DNA from: CG2-30-51-40 sp041753575
Lineage (GTDB): Bacteria > Desulfobacterota > DSM-4660 > Desulfatiglandales > Desulfatiglandaceae
Direction: 5' to 3'
Length of the DNA: 17,370 bases
Assembly (NCBI GenBank): GCA_041753575.1
Contig: JBGSUA010000228.1
Location: forward strand, 1 to 17,370
Numbering within the stretch: position 1 is the first letter of the stretch; every line of letters starts with the position of its first letter. The notes below the pieces were generated by a model that saw only the letters and a program-made list of their open reading frames with translations, was not told the DNA's origin and did not search any database. Positions 5,823 through 12,821 of this stretch are shown here, piece after piece. The translations under genes were made by a program, and so were the position numbers.

Positions 5823-8093
5823 CTATTCGCTTTGAATGCTTCCTCTTCCTTTTATCTCTCCTAGTCCGACCAGCTCAAATACCAGCATCACCCTCGTGCG
5901 CACATCGTCGTTTTCCATCGCGAGCCTGACTCCCCAGCACTGATCCAGATACCTGACCCAGTATCCATTTGAGATGTTGTGATTTTCGAAATAATCCTGC
6001 TGAAGGTACCCTCCCACTGAAAAGCCGTAGAAGAGATTCACCTCCGATTCCAGTTGCAGGCTTTCCTCAATCCCGGCCCTGTAGAGATAGTCAAGTTTGA
6101 GCATATCCCTCAGTCCCCCTGCCCTCGGCAGATAAAGATCCAGTGAGGCGTAAGCCCTGTTTATGCTTTCATCGTAATGATCCCAGCTCGCGTTTGCGCT
6201 GAGGTTAATTGTGGAGTTCGGGGTAAAGGTCATCTCCAGGCTGAGGGGCGTATAGGGTTTTCTCCTCTGGCCGGCCTTCAGAGGTTTTTTCGCTTCAAGA
6301 AGATCATAGCCCTGGGTCACGTCGAAGGTAGCCCACTGTTGATATGTCTTTCGACCCTTTTTGTTAACGTGCCTTCCATTGAAGAAATTTTCAATGGAGA
6401 AGTTCACCTGATTGATGTCCCCCTCAAACTCTATGGGCTCAAACCAGGGCTTCTTTTCTTTGAGATTCCAGTTCTCCACAAGCTCTCTATGCCTGTAGGA
6501 AAGAACCGGCGAGATCTTATGCATCATTCCAGTAGCATCGCCCCAGGAGATATCATAGATCCTCTCAAGATCAGTTGATACCCTGGCCCCTGTTTCATAA
6601 GCAGTCCTGTATTGCTCCTCCTTCCTGCCGTAGCCGTCACCGAGCCACCGTCCGTTATAGGTATAGCGGACATAAGGTTCCCACTCAAGATAAGGGCCGG
6701 TCCAGAAGGGAGCGCTGATCAGAGGGGAAACGTCCATCCTGTGGCCGTCCTGCCCCTCCTCCCTCCAGACATAGTCGTATCCTGAGTCAAGAGTAAAAAA
6801 GGCAGGGACGGGATTCACTCGAATCGGCAGGGAAAGAAGACTCAGTCCCATAAGGGGTTGGGTTGTCTTGTCAATTGACGGATTTTCAGGCACCTGGGCA
6901 TAGGTCGCGGTACCGTGCAGGATGAAATCATCCGTATCCTTGGCAAGTCTCAGGGCCGACCGCCTAGTAGGCGAACGCATCTCTTCCACAGGGCGGCCTG
7001 ACTCCTTCTCCAGATCAGGTTTCCAGTCGAGCCCCGCCAGGGTATCTTCAAATTCTCTGAGGTAGTCCTGATCACTGACGTAGTCAAGATCCAGTCGGGC
7101 GGTCACCCCCTCAGGGGCTCGCGTATCGCTTCTTCCCCTGAGCCAGTATCTCGTAATATTCGTTCTGGCATAGGGGCTTATGTTCATTTCATCAGGATCT
7201 AACATGTCCTTTTCAGTTTTTTCATCGGAGAGGATGTCAATAAGGAACATACCACGGGTGGCCTTATCCAGGGCAAAGCGATACTCCAGTCCCTGCATGT
7301 ATCCTCGCTCCACCATATAACGTTGATAAAAAGTGGCATCGGTCTTCTCCGAAATAGCCCAGAAAAAGGGGATCTCGATATCGAAACCATTATTGCTGGA
7401 AAAACCTATCCTCGGCAGGAGAAATCCTGTCTGCCTTTTTGTCTTGGCCGGAAAAACCATAAAGGGGATATAGGCAACGGCCTGATCCTTGATCCTGAAT
7501 GATGCATGCTTTACCGTTCCATACCCCTCTACCGCCACAAAGAGTTCCGAACCGCTTATTGACCATGGAGGATTTTCTCCATCACATGTGGTCACCGTCA
7601 CATTATCCGCCTTGTAAGTGTCTTCCTCTAATTTCTCAAGAAGATCGCCTCTGACATAGAAATGATTCTCCTTCAGAAAAAGAGAACCCTTTTCTACCCG
7701 CGCTGTCCTGTCTTGGAGGTTGAAAAAGCCCCTCTCACCTGTAAGAAGATCTCCTCCTGATTCAAGCCTAACGTTGCCGAAGACCTCTGCGATTTGCTTT
7801 TCAGGGTCATAGACGGCCTTTTGGCAAGAAAGGGAATGGGCGCCCTTCCAGATGCGGACATCCCCCTCGGCTACTAATGTCTCGCCGTGTCGCTCCAGGC
7901 TGTTTGCGGTAATCTGCCACGGGCTGCCGTCGTCCTTCAAGATCCTCTCCCTTGAAAATCCTTTCCCAGAGGCTATTTCATGGTAGAGCACAGCGCAGAT
8001 AACCAGTGATACTGCGGAAATAATCACCCAGTGGGATCTGTATGCCTTTATGATGGCCCTCTCCTCCCGCTGATAAAAAATCCCGAGAATCAA
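5823..8093 (-). CDS. lptD: LPS-assembly protein LptD (OstA/Imp)
   Basis: LptD is the outer-membrane barrel that, with the lipoprotein LptE, inserts LPS into the outer leaflet. The protein has a signal-peptide-like segment (VIISAVSLVICAVLYHEIA, about 23-41), then an LptA-like jelly-roll domain (about 58-165: ITANSLERHGETLVAEGDV, GNVRLESGGDLLTGE). A long barrel rich in alternating aromatic strands follows, including KTKRQTGFLLPRIGFSSNNG. Cys170 (VTTCDGE) and Cys719 (LDQCWGVRL) match the Cys173-Cys725 disulfide positions of E. coli, with one cysteine where E. coli has an adjacent pair. The start is uncertain. TTG 8093 has no ribosome binding site, while a strong GGGAGGAGAGG precedes an ATC at 8054, which would leave a compact signal peptide. 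It is last in rpiB-folC-lptD. Confidence 0.93.
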   Translation of the reverse strand: MILGIFYQREERAIIKAYRSHWVIISAVSLVICAVLYHEIASGKGFSRERILKDDGSPWQITANSLERHGETLVAEGDVRIWKGAHSLSCQKAVYDPEKQIAEVFGNVRLESGGDLLTGERGFFNLQDRTARVEKGSLFLKENHFYVRGDLLEKLEEDTYKADNVTVTTCDGENPPWSISGSELFVAVEGYGTVKHASFRIKDQAVAYIPFMVFPAKTKRQTGFLLPRIGFSSNNGFDIEIPFFWAISEKTDATFYQRYMVERGYMQGLEYRFALDKATRGMFLIDILSDEKTEKDMLDPDEMNISPYARTNITRYWLRGRSDTRAPEGVTARLDLDYVSDQDYLREFEDTLAGLDWKPDLEKESGRPVEEMRSPTRRSALRLAKDTDDFILHGTATYAQVPENPSIDKTTQPLMGLSLLSLPIRVNPVPAFFTLDSGYDYVWREEGQDGHRMDVSPLISAPFWTGPYLEWEPYVRYTYNGRWLGDGYGRKEEQYRTAYETGARVSTDLERIYDISWGDATGMMHKISPVLSYRHRELVENWNLKEKKPWFEPIEFEGDINQVNFSIENFFNGRHVNKKGRKTYQQWATFDVTQGYDLLEAKKPLKAGQRRKPYTPLSLEMTFTPNSTINLSANASWDHYDESINRAYASLDLYLPRAGGLRDMLKLDYLYRAGIEESLQLESEVNLFYGFSVGGYLQQDYFENHNISNGYWVRYLDQCWGVRLAMENDDVRTRVMLVFELVGLGEIKGRGSIQSE

Positions 8094-8110
8094 ATCAGTA
8101 TTTAAAAAAT

Positions 8111-9415
8111 TCAGGCTGGGTCCGGCCCGTAAGCAACAGGGTCAAGATGTGTTAATGCCTCACCCACCGTAAAGAGAGAACCGCACACAAGTATAAGATC
8201 CTTTGGATCCGCCAGGGCCTTTGCCCTCGCCAACGCAAGAGGTATGTCCGAAGCGATCTCTCCTGAAACACCAAGCCCCCTTGCCTTTTCATACAGCACC
8301 CTGGGATCAGCCGCCCTTTCATAAACAGGGCGAGTGTATATGACATAGTCCGATATCGGAACGATCTCCTTGAGCATGGATCCGATGTCCTTGTCTGCCA
8401 TTATTCCTATAACCAGAATGAGACGCTTAAAGGAAAAGGTCTTATCGAGGGTCGAAACTATCGTCCTTATCGCCCCTGGGTTATGAGACCCGTCAAGCAC
8501 AAGGGCCGGTTCTGTCGAAAATACTTGCAGCCTTCCCGGCCAGAATGTGCTCTTAAGTCCTTCACGCACATGATCTTCCTCAACCACGAAGCCCTTTTGT
8601 TCCACAATCTCCAATATCCCAAGGGCTATTGCCGCGTTTCGGCTCTGAAAGACGCCTTTAAGAGAGAGTTCAATCCCCTCCATCTTGCGATCCGTTCCGT
8701 AATAATGCAGCCCCGAGGTCGTTGTGCGATAACGTATATCTTTTCCGATTCTGAGAAGCTTTGCGCCCTTTTCGTCGGCGATTCGGCCGTAAAGATCCAC
8801 TAGGGAAGGCTGTGTAACTCCAGTAACCACTTCAACACCTTTCTTGATTACTCCACCTTTTTCATAAGCTATATCAAGAAGCCTTGAGCCAAGATATTGC
8901 TGATGCTCCATGGAAACATTAGTGATGCCTGCGGCAATGGGATTGATCACATTGGTTGAGTCAAGCCTCCCTCCCATGCCCACTTCCATTATCGCAAAAT
9001 CGGTTTTCTCCCTGGCAAAAAATGACAATGCCATCACCGTAGTTGCCTCAAAGAATGTAAGCGGATCATCAGGGTCGCTCGCGGCCCTCACCTCATCGGT
9101 AAGCGCCGCTACGGCATCCTTTTCAATTTCCTTGCCGTTTATCCGGAAACGTTCGGTAAAGCGAACCAGATGCGGTGAGGAATAGAAACCCACCTTGAAT
9201 CCGGCCACCTTGAGGATTGACTCCAGAAATGCGCAGACAGACCCCTTTCCATTGGTGCCTGCAACATGTATGAATTTCATGCCTTTTTGGGGATTACCTA
9301 GAGAATCCAACAGCTTTTGGGTTCTTTCGAGTCCAAGCTTGATACCGAACTTCTGGAGCCCATAGAGATAACCAACAGCTTGAGAATAATCGGAATGGCC
9401 ACTATCCGTCGTCAT
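8111..9415 (-). CDS. folC: Bifunctional dihydrofolate/folylpolyglutamate synthase FolC
   Basis: FolC ligates glutamate to dihydropteroate and then adds further gamma-glutamates to folates, using ATP. The ATP-binding loop HVAGTNGKGS (ending near residue 59) is followed by GFYSSPHLVRFTERF, the substrate-binding omega loop region typical of the family. ITNVSMEHQQYLG and LDGSHNPGA mark the Mur-ligase-type central and C-terminal domains, and the protein closes with VCGSLFTVGEAL. I place the start at ATG 9415 (MTTDSGHSDYSQAVGYL), 10 bases after the rpiB stop, with AGG as a weak ribosome binding site; an in-frame TTG lies 9 bases further upstream. It has 434 residues, a normal size. The gap to lptD is short, so the genes are probably cotranscribed. 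Confidence 0.96.
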   Translation of the reverse strand: MTTDSGHSDYSQAVGYLYGLQKFGIKLGLERTQKLLDSLGNPQKGMKFIHVAGTNGKGSVCAFLESILKVAGFKVGFYSSPHLVRFTERFRINGKEIEKDAVAALTDEVRAASDPDDPLTFFEATTVMALSFFAREKTDFAIMEVGMGGRLDSTNVINPIAAGITNVSMEHQQYLGSRLLDIAYEKGGVIKKGVEVVTGVTQPSLVDLYGRIADEKGAKLLRIGKDIRYRTTTSGLHYYGTDRKMEGIELSLKGVFQSRNAAIALGILEIVEQKGFVVEEDHVREGLKSTFWPGRLQVFSTEPALVLDGSHNPGAIRTIVSTLDKTFSFKRLILVIGIMADKDIGSMLKEIVPISDYVIYTRPVYERAADPRVLYEKARGLGVSGEIASDIPLALARAKALADPKDLILVCGSLFTVGEALTHLDPVAYGPDPA

Positions 9416-9425
9416 GATCGTCAAC

Positions 9426-9857
9426 CTATTCTTCGTCTATCTCTTTGATGCGCCTCAGATGGCGGCCCCCGTCAAAAGGGGTGCCAAGCCAGATCGCGAC
9501 TATCTTGAGCGCCTGTTCTTCAGAAAGCATCCTCTGACCTACTGAAAGCATGTTGGCGTCATTGTGCCTGCGCGCAAAGACGGCTGATTCTTCACTCCAG
9601 CAAAGGGAACACCTCACTCCTTTGACCCTGTTGGCAACCATTGCTTCACCGTTGCCGCTTCCCCCCAGAACTATTCCCCGGTCAAATTGCCCCGCGGCCA
9701 CAGCCTTTGCAACCGGCCTTATAAAGACAGGATAATCAACCGATTCTTCTGAATCCGTGCCGAAATCCTTGAGAATATGTCCTGTTTTCTTTAGATATTC
9801 CTTTATAATTTCTTTATAGCGGAATCCTGCGTGATCCGCGCCGATAGCAATCCGCAT
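9426..9857 (-). CDS. rpiB: Ribose-5-phosphate isomerase B
   Basis: RpiB interconverts ribose 5-phosphate and ribulose 5-phosphate in the pentose phosphate pathway. The 143 residues show GADHAGFRYKE at the start, GTDSEESVDYP at 33-43, GGSGNGEAMVANRVKGVRC at 65-83, RRHNDANMLSVG and the closing GTPFDGGRHLRRI. In E. coli RpiB the catalytic base is Cys66 before a GTGIG loop. Here that position is Gly, and a Glu (Glu71) follows GSGNG, as in the Mycobacterium tuberculosis enzyme, where that glutamate acts as the base. All other phosphate-binding residues (His9, Arg84-type, the HNDAN segment) are in place. It is the first gene of the minus-strand rpiB-folC-lptD group. A TATAAT at 9918-9913 on this strand may be its -10. 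Confidence 0.96.
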   Translation of the reverse strand: MRIAIGADHAGFRYKEIIKEYLKKTGHILKDFGTDSEESVDYPVFIRPVAKAVAAGQFDRGIVLGGSGNGEAMVANRVKGVRCSLCWSEESAVFARRHNDANMLSVGQRMLSEEQALKIVAIWLGTPFDGGRHLRRIKEIDEE

Positions 9858-9912
9858 CCTATCCTGCCTCCCTCTGAAAATTAACTTTCTTTAAGCGAGT
9901 CCGTGGACCTGT

Positions 9913-9950
9913 ATTATAACCCATGTAGTTAAGTAAATCTTGGCTATAAT
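9913..9950. promoter_or_regulatory. Two divergent -10 boxes between rpiB and birA
   Basis: The minus strand has TATAAT at 9918-9913 (towards rpiB) and the plus strand has TATAAT at 9945-9950 (towards birA). Both are perfect -10 hexamers in an AT-rich patch, but neither has a good -35 at 16-18 bases. The plus-strand box would give a leader of about 210 bases before birA. These are plausible but weakly supported promoters. Confidence 0.35.
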
Positions 9951-10022
9951 GATCCCTCAAGGCGCTCCCTTGCGCAAGAGAATACATTTTCTGGGAAGCT
10001 TACTGTCAAGGGTTTTCTTTAT

Positions 10023-10123
10023 CCTTGCCTATATCCGGGCAGGAGGCTAGCATCCGCTAATGCGGAGGAACCATGCCGCAGGGACTTTCAGCAAGGGCAG
10101 GGCCTCCGGCCCGGCGCCGGGCC
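10023..10123 (+). promoter_or_regulatory. Hairpin-rich leader upstream of birA, possible attenuator or cis-acting RNA
   Basis: CCTTGC (10023-10028) can pair with GCAAGG (10091-10096), enclosing a hairpin TCCGC-TAAT-GCGGA (10053-10066). Just downstream, GGGCC-TCC-GGCCC (10100-10112) and the perfect palindrome GGCCCGGCGCCGGGCC (10108-10123) share bases 10108-10112, so only one can form. The palindrome is followed by AAGAATTTT, resembling a weak intrinsic terminator. I could not match the conserved cores of riboswitch classes I know. I see no BirA-type operator. Confidence 0.4.
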
Positions 10124-10169
10124 AAGAATTTTCTATCTTTCAATATATTAGTTTGGAGGTATAGTCGCC

Positions 10170-11159
10170 ATTCAGTACATATCAACTACAGGCAAGGTTC
10201 TCAGGCTTCTACTCAATGCCGGCTCCCAAGTGTCAGGAGAAGAGATGGGGCGCATAATCGGCTGCACGAGGGCGGCCGTTGGAAAAACCATTGAAGCACT
10301 GAGGAAGCAGGGATTTGTAATAGAGGCGCGGACCAGGTCAGGGTATCAGTTAATCTCCGAGCCTCAGGAATTGCTCCCTGCAAGAGTGGAGGCAAGGCTC
10401 CCTGAGACAAGCCTTGGAATACCGCACACACACTTCAAGGAGATTGACAGCACAAACCTTGAGGCAAGGAGGAGAGCCGAAAATGGGCTGCCCCATGGGG
10501 CATGTCTTTCAACAGACCATCAGACGGCCGGCAGAGGAAGATTCAACAGGCGCTGGGTCGCCCCCAAAGGCTCCGGCCTTCTTTTCTCCATCTTTCTGAA
10601 GCCTTCCATGGTTCTTTCCGATGTCTTCAGCCTCACCAATCTGATGGCAGTCTCGATATGCGTCGCTGTCGAAAATCTGGGAGTGCCTGATGCGACAATT
10701 AAATGGCCCAACGATATCTATCTTGAAGGCTGCAAACTGGCAGGTATCCTCACTGAATTCACATCTTGCGCAGAGAGCCTTGAATATGTTGTCGTGGGAG
10801 TGGGGCTGAACGTAAATCTCGACAGAAAAACTCTCGACGCCCTCAATGCCCCGGCCAATTCTCTTCTTGCGGCCACAGGCAGAACCTGGGACAGGGCGAT
10901 CCTGCTCGCAGAGATAATGAGGCAGGCCTCCCGCTTATACCAGGAGCTTACCGATGGAAATAAGGATGAAATAACCCGAATCTACAATGGGCGCTTCTGG
11001 CTTAAGGGGAAATTAATTGAAATTAAAGAGGCACAAGATGTCCTGAGAGGTAGGGCTCTCGGCGTTGCCGCGGATGGAGCGCTCATCCTCGAACTCCCGG
11101 ACGGAAAGACCACTCAGGTAAGAAACGGCGACGTGACCGTGCTTTCCATCAATTCCTGA
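10170..11159 (+). CDS. birA: Biotin--[acetyl-CoA-carboxylase] ligase BirA, with N-terminal HTH
   Basis: BirA activates biotin to biotinyl-AMP and attaches it to biotin carboxyl carrier proteins. The N-terminal winged helix, which suggests a repressor role as well, is TGKVLRLLLNAGSQVSGEEM then TRAAVGKTIEALRKQGF. Catalytic motifs are GRGRFNRRW at 121-129, KWPNDI at 178-183 and VGVGLNVN at 209-216, followed by an SH3-like C-terminal domain (LRGRALGVAADGALILEL). The first canonical start in frame is GTG 10230, but it would remove the first HTH helix. The homologous reading continues upstream to a stop at 10149-10151, and GGAGG at 10155-10159 precedes ATT at 10170. With that start, the catalytic Lys is residue 178, against 183 in E. 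coli. I therefore extend the gene to 10170 and note that GTG 10230 is the conservative alternative. Confidence 0.93.
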   Translation: MQYISTTGKVLRLLLNAGSQVSGEEMGRIIGCTRAAVGKTIEALRKQGFVIEARTRSGYQLISEPQELLPARVEARLPETSLGIPHTHFKEIDSTNLEARRRAENGLPHGACLSTDHQTAGRGRFNRRWVAPKGSGLLFSIFLKPSMVLSDVFSLTNLMAVSICVAVENLGVPDATIKWPNDIYLEGCKLAGILTEFTSCAESLEYVVVGVGLNVNLDRKTLDALNAPANSLLAATGRTWDRAILLAEIMRQASRLYQELTDGNKDEITRIYNGRFWLKGKLIEIKEAQDVLRGRALGVAADGALILELPDGKTTQVRNGDVTVLSINS

Positions 11160-11201
11160 AAAATCCACTAAGAACCGGCGTATCCAATCAGGGGATGCAT
11201 T

Positions 11202-11456
11202 CTAGGATGCCTTAAGGAAATGCTCCTTCATGGTCTCGGTAATCTCATCCATCACCTCGGCAAGCCAGCGCAGATCGGCGATAGAAAGCCTCCCCGCCTT
11301 GACCATAGTCGCGGAACCGTCTTTCTTCTTGTAAGTCCTGGGACCTATCTGGAGCTTAGGCTCTCCGTCTCCATACTTGAAGATGGTTACGCTCAGGCCT
11401 GTCTCTTCATTCTGCCAGGTTTCAAGGGCCTGGTCTTTTGTTGCGTCGTAGGCCAT
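11202..11456 (-). CDS. Small conserved-looking protein of unknown function
   Basis: This 84-residue protein starts 16 bases after the eno stop, with AAAGGA as ribosome binding site (AAAGGATAATAT-ATG), so it is probably cotranscribed with enolase. The sequence reads like a single small alpha/beta domain: two strands (GLSVTIFKYGDGEPKLQIGP), a lysine-rich turn (RTYKKKDG), another strand (MVKAGRLS) and a C-terminal amphipathic helix (DLRWLAEVMDEITETMKEHF). The strand-strand-helix order with a basic turn vaguely resembles PC4-type single-stranded nucleic-acid-binding domains, but I cannot confirm that by eye. There is no signal peptide, membrane segment or cysteine. It is a real gene by its ribosome binding site, spacing and codon pattern. 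I assign no function. Confidence 0.75.
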   Translation of the reverse strand: MAYDATKDQALETWQNEETGLSVTIFKYGDGEPKLQIGPRTYKKKDGSATMVKAGRLSIADLRWLAEVMDEITETMKEHFLKAS

Positions 11457-11472
11457 ATATTATCCTTTCTTT

Positions 11473-12750
11473 CTATCTGCTCAGAGGTCTTATGGGGCCA
11501 AGAACAGCCTGCGCACCCAGCTCCTCTTCGATCCTGAGAAGTTGATTATATTTGGCAATCCTCTCAGACCGGCAAAGCGAACCGGTCTTAATCTGTCCAG
11601 TTCCCGCGGCCACCGATAGATCCGCGATAAAGGTGTCTTCCGTTTCCCCGGATCTGTGGGAAATGACCGCGTTCCATCCGGCCCTGTGGGCCATCTCAAT
11701 TGCCTCCATGGTCTCGGTCAGGGTGCCTATCTGGTTGAGTTTGATGAGCACTGCGTTTGCGGATTTCTCCTTAAGCCCCCTTCCGATGCGCTCCGTATTG
11801 GTCACAAAGAGATCGTCCCCCACGATCTGGATCTTATCCCCCAGTTTCAATGTCATCTGCGCCCAGGCCGCCCAGTCGTTTTCATCCAGGCCGTCCTCTA
11901 TGGACACAATGGGGTATTTGGAGATGAGGCCTTCATAAAAGGCTGTCATCTCATCCGAGTTCTTCCTGGACCCATCGGACTTGTGGAACACATAGGCGCC
12001 TTCCCGGTAAAAGGATGAAGCAGCGGGGTCCAGCGCTATAGCCACATCATCGCCGGGCCTGTATCCGGCCTTCTCTATGGCTGCCATTATAAGGTCCAGA
12101 GCCTCTTCATTGGACTTCAGATCGGGGGCGAACCCCCCCTCATCGCCTACGGCCGTTGAAAGGCCCTTCGCCTTGAGCACCGACGCCAGGCAGTGGAAGA
12201 CCTCGGAGCCAATACGCAGGCACTCCTTGAAGCTTTCAGCCCCCCTGGGCATGATCATGAATTCCTGGAGGTCCACGTTGTTCGCCGCATGTGCCCCGCC
12301 ATTTAAGATATTCATCATGGGAAGGGGGAGGCGGCAGGCCGATGGCCCCCCCAGATAACGGTAGAGAGGAAGTCCGCATAATTCCGCTGCCGCCCTCGCA
12401 ACGGCCATGGATACCCCCAGAATGGCGTTGGCCCCCAGTCTTCCTTTGTTCGGAGTGCCGTCCAGCTCTATAAGGGTTACATCTATCAGCCGTTGCTCCG
12501 TAGCATCCATTCCGGTCACGGCCTCCGCTATAGCCGTGTTCACGTTACTTACTGCGGTTTCAACTCCTTTCCCGAGATATCGCTCCTTTACCTTGTCCCT
12601 GAGTTCCACGGCCTCATATTCACCTGTAGAAGCCCCTGAAGGCACCGCAGCCCTGCCGAAACTTCCATCTTCCAGAAATACCTCTACCTCAACAGTAGGA
12701 TTCCCCCTGGAGTCGAGTATCTGACGGGCCAACACCTCTTCAATCCTCAT
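11473..12750 (-). CDS. eno: Enolase
   Basis: Enolase interconverts 2-phosphoglycerate and phosphoenolpyruvate, needs Mg2+, and serves glycolysis and gluconeogenesis. The 425 residues match family length. Visible landmarks are AAVPSGASTGEYEA (about 34-47, the mobile catalytic loop), GGAHAANNVDLQEFMI, AVGDEGGFAP with the catalytic Glu, IEDGLDENDW and VGDDLFVTN as Mg2+ ligands, LIKLNQIGTLTET with the catalytic Lys, and SHRSGETEDTFIADL. GGAHAANN replaces the commoner GGSHADNN, a mild change next to the active-site His. The ATG is preceded by GGGGGAG. It lies 71 bases downstream of the GT9 gene and directly upstream of a small unknown gene, all on the minus strand. Stop TAG follows the normal C-terminus. 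Confidence 0.98.
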   Translation of the reverse strand: MRIEEVLARQILDSRGNPTVEVEVFLEDGSFGRAAVPSGASTGEYEAVELRDKVKERYLGKGVETAVSNVNTAIAEAVTGMDATEQRLIDVTLIELDGTPNKGRLGANAILGVSMAVARAAAELCGLPLYRYLGGPSACRLPLPMMNILNGGAHAANNVDLQEFMIMPRGAESFKECLRIGSEVFHCLASVLKAKGLSTAVGDEGGFAPDLKSNEEALDLIMAAIEKAGYRPGDDVAIALDPAASSFYREGAYVFHKSDGSRKNSDEMTAFYEGLISKYPIVSIEDGLDENDWAAWAQMTLKLGDKIQIVGDDLFVTNTERIGRGLKEKSANAVLIKLNQIGTLTETMEAIEMAHRAGWNAVISHRSGETEDTFIADLSVAAGTGQIKTGSLCRSERIAKYNQLLRIEEELGAQAVLGPIRPLSR

Positions 12751-12821
12751 GATCTCCCCCCTCTATATCTTGTTGTTTAATCCGAGTGCTTGAGAAAAGA
12801 CAACTGATTTGTAAGAATGGA

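Noticed and set aside
9969..9978. Perfect palindrome CTTGCGCAAG as a possible regulator site
   Set aside because: A single 10-bp palindrome without a second copy or a known regulator is not enough to call.
11160..11201. GCAT...ATGC hairpin between convergent birA and the small gene
   Set aside because: The stem is only four base pairs with no T-run.
12751..12821. A separate eno promoter, with TTGTCT as -35
   Set aside because: The matching -10 is poor and cotranscription with the GT9 gene is equally likely.
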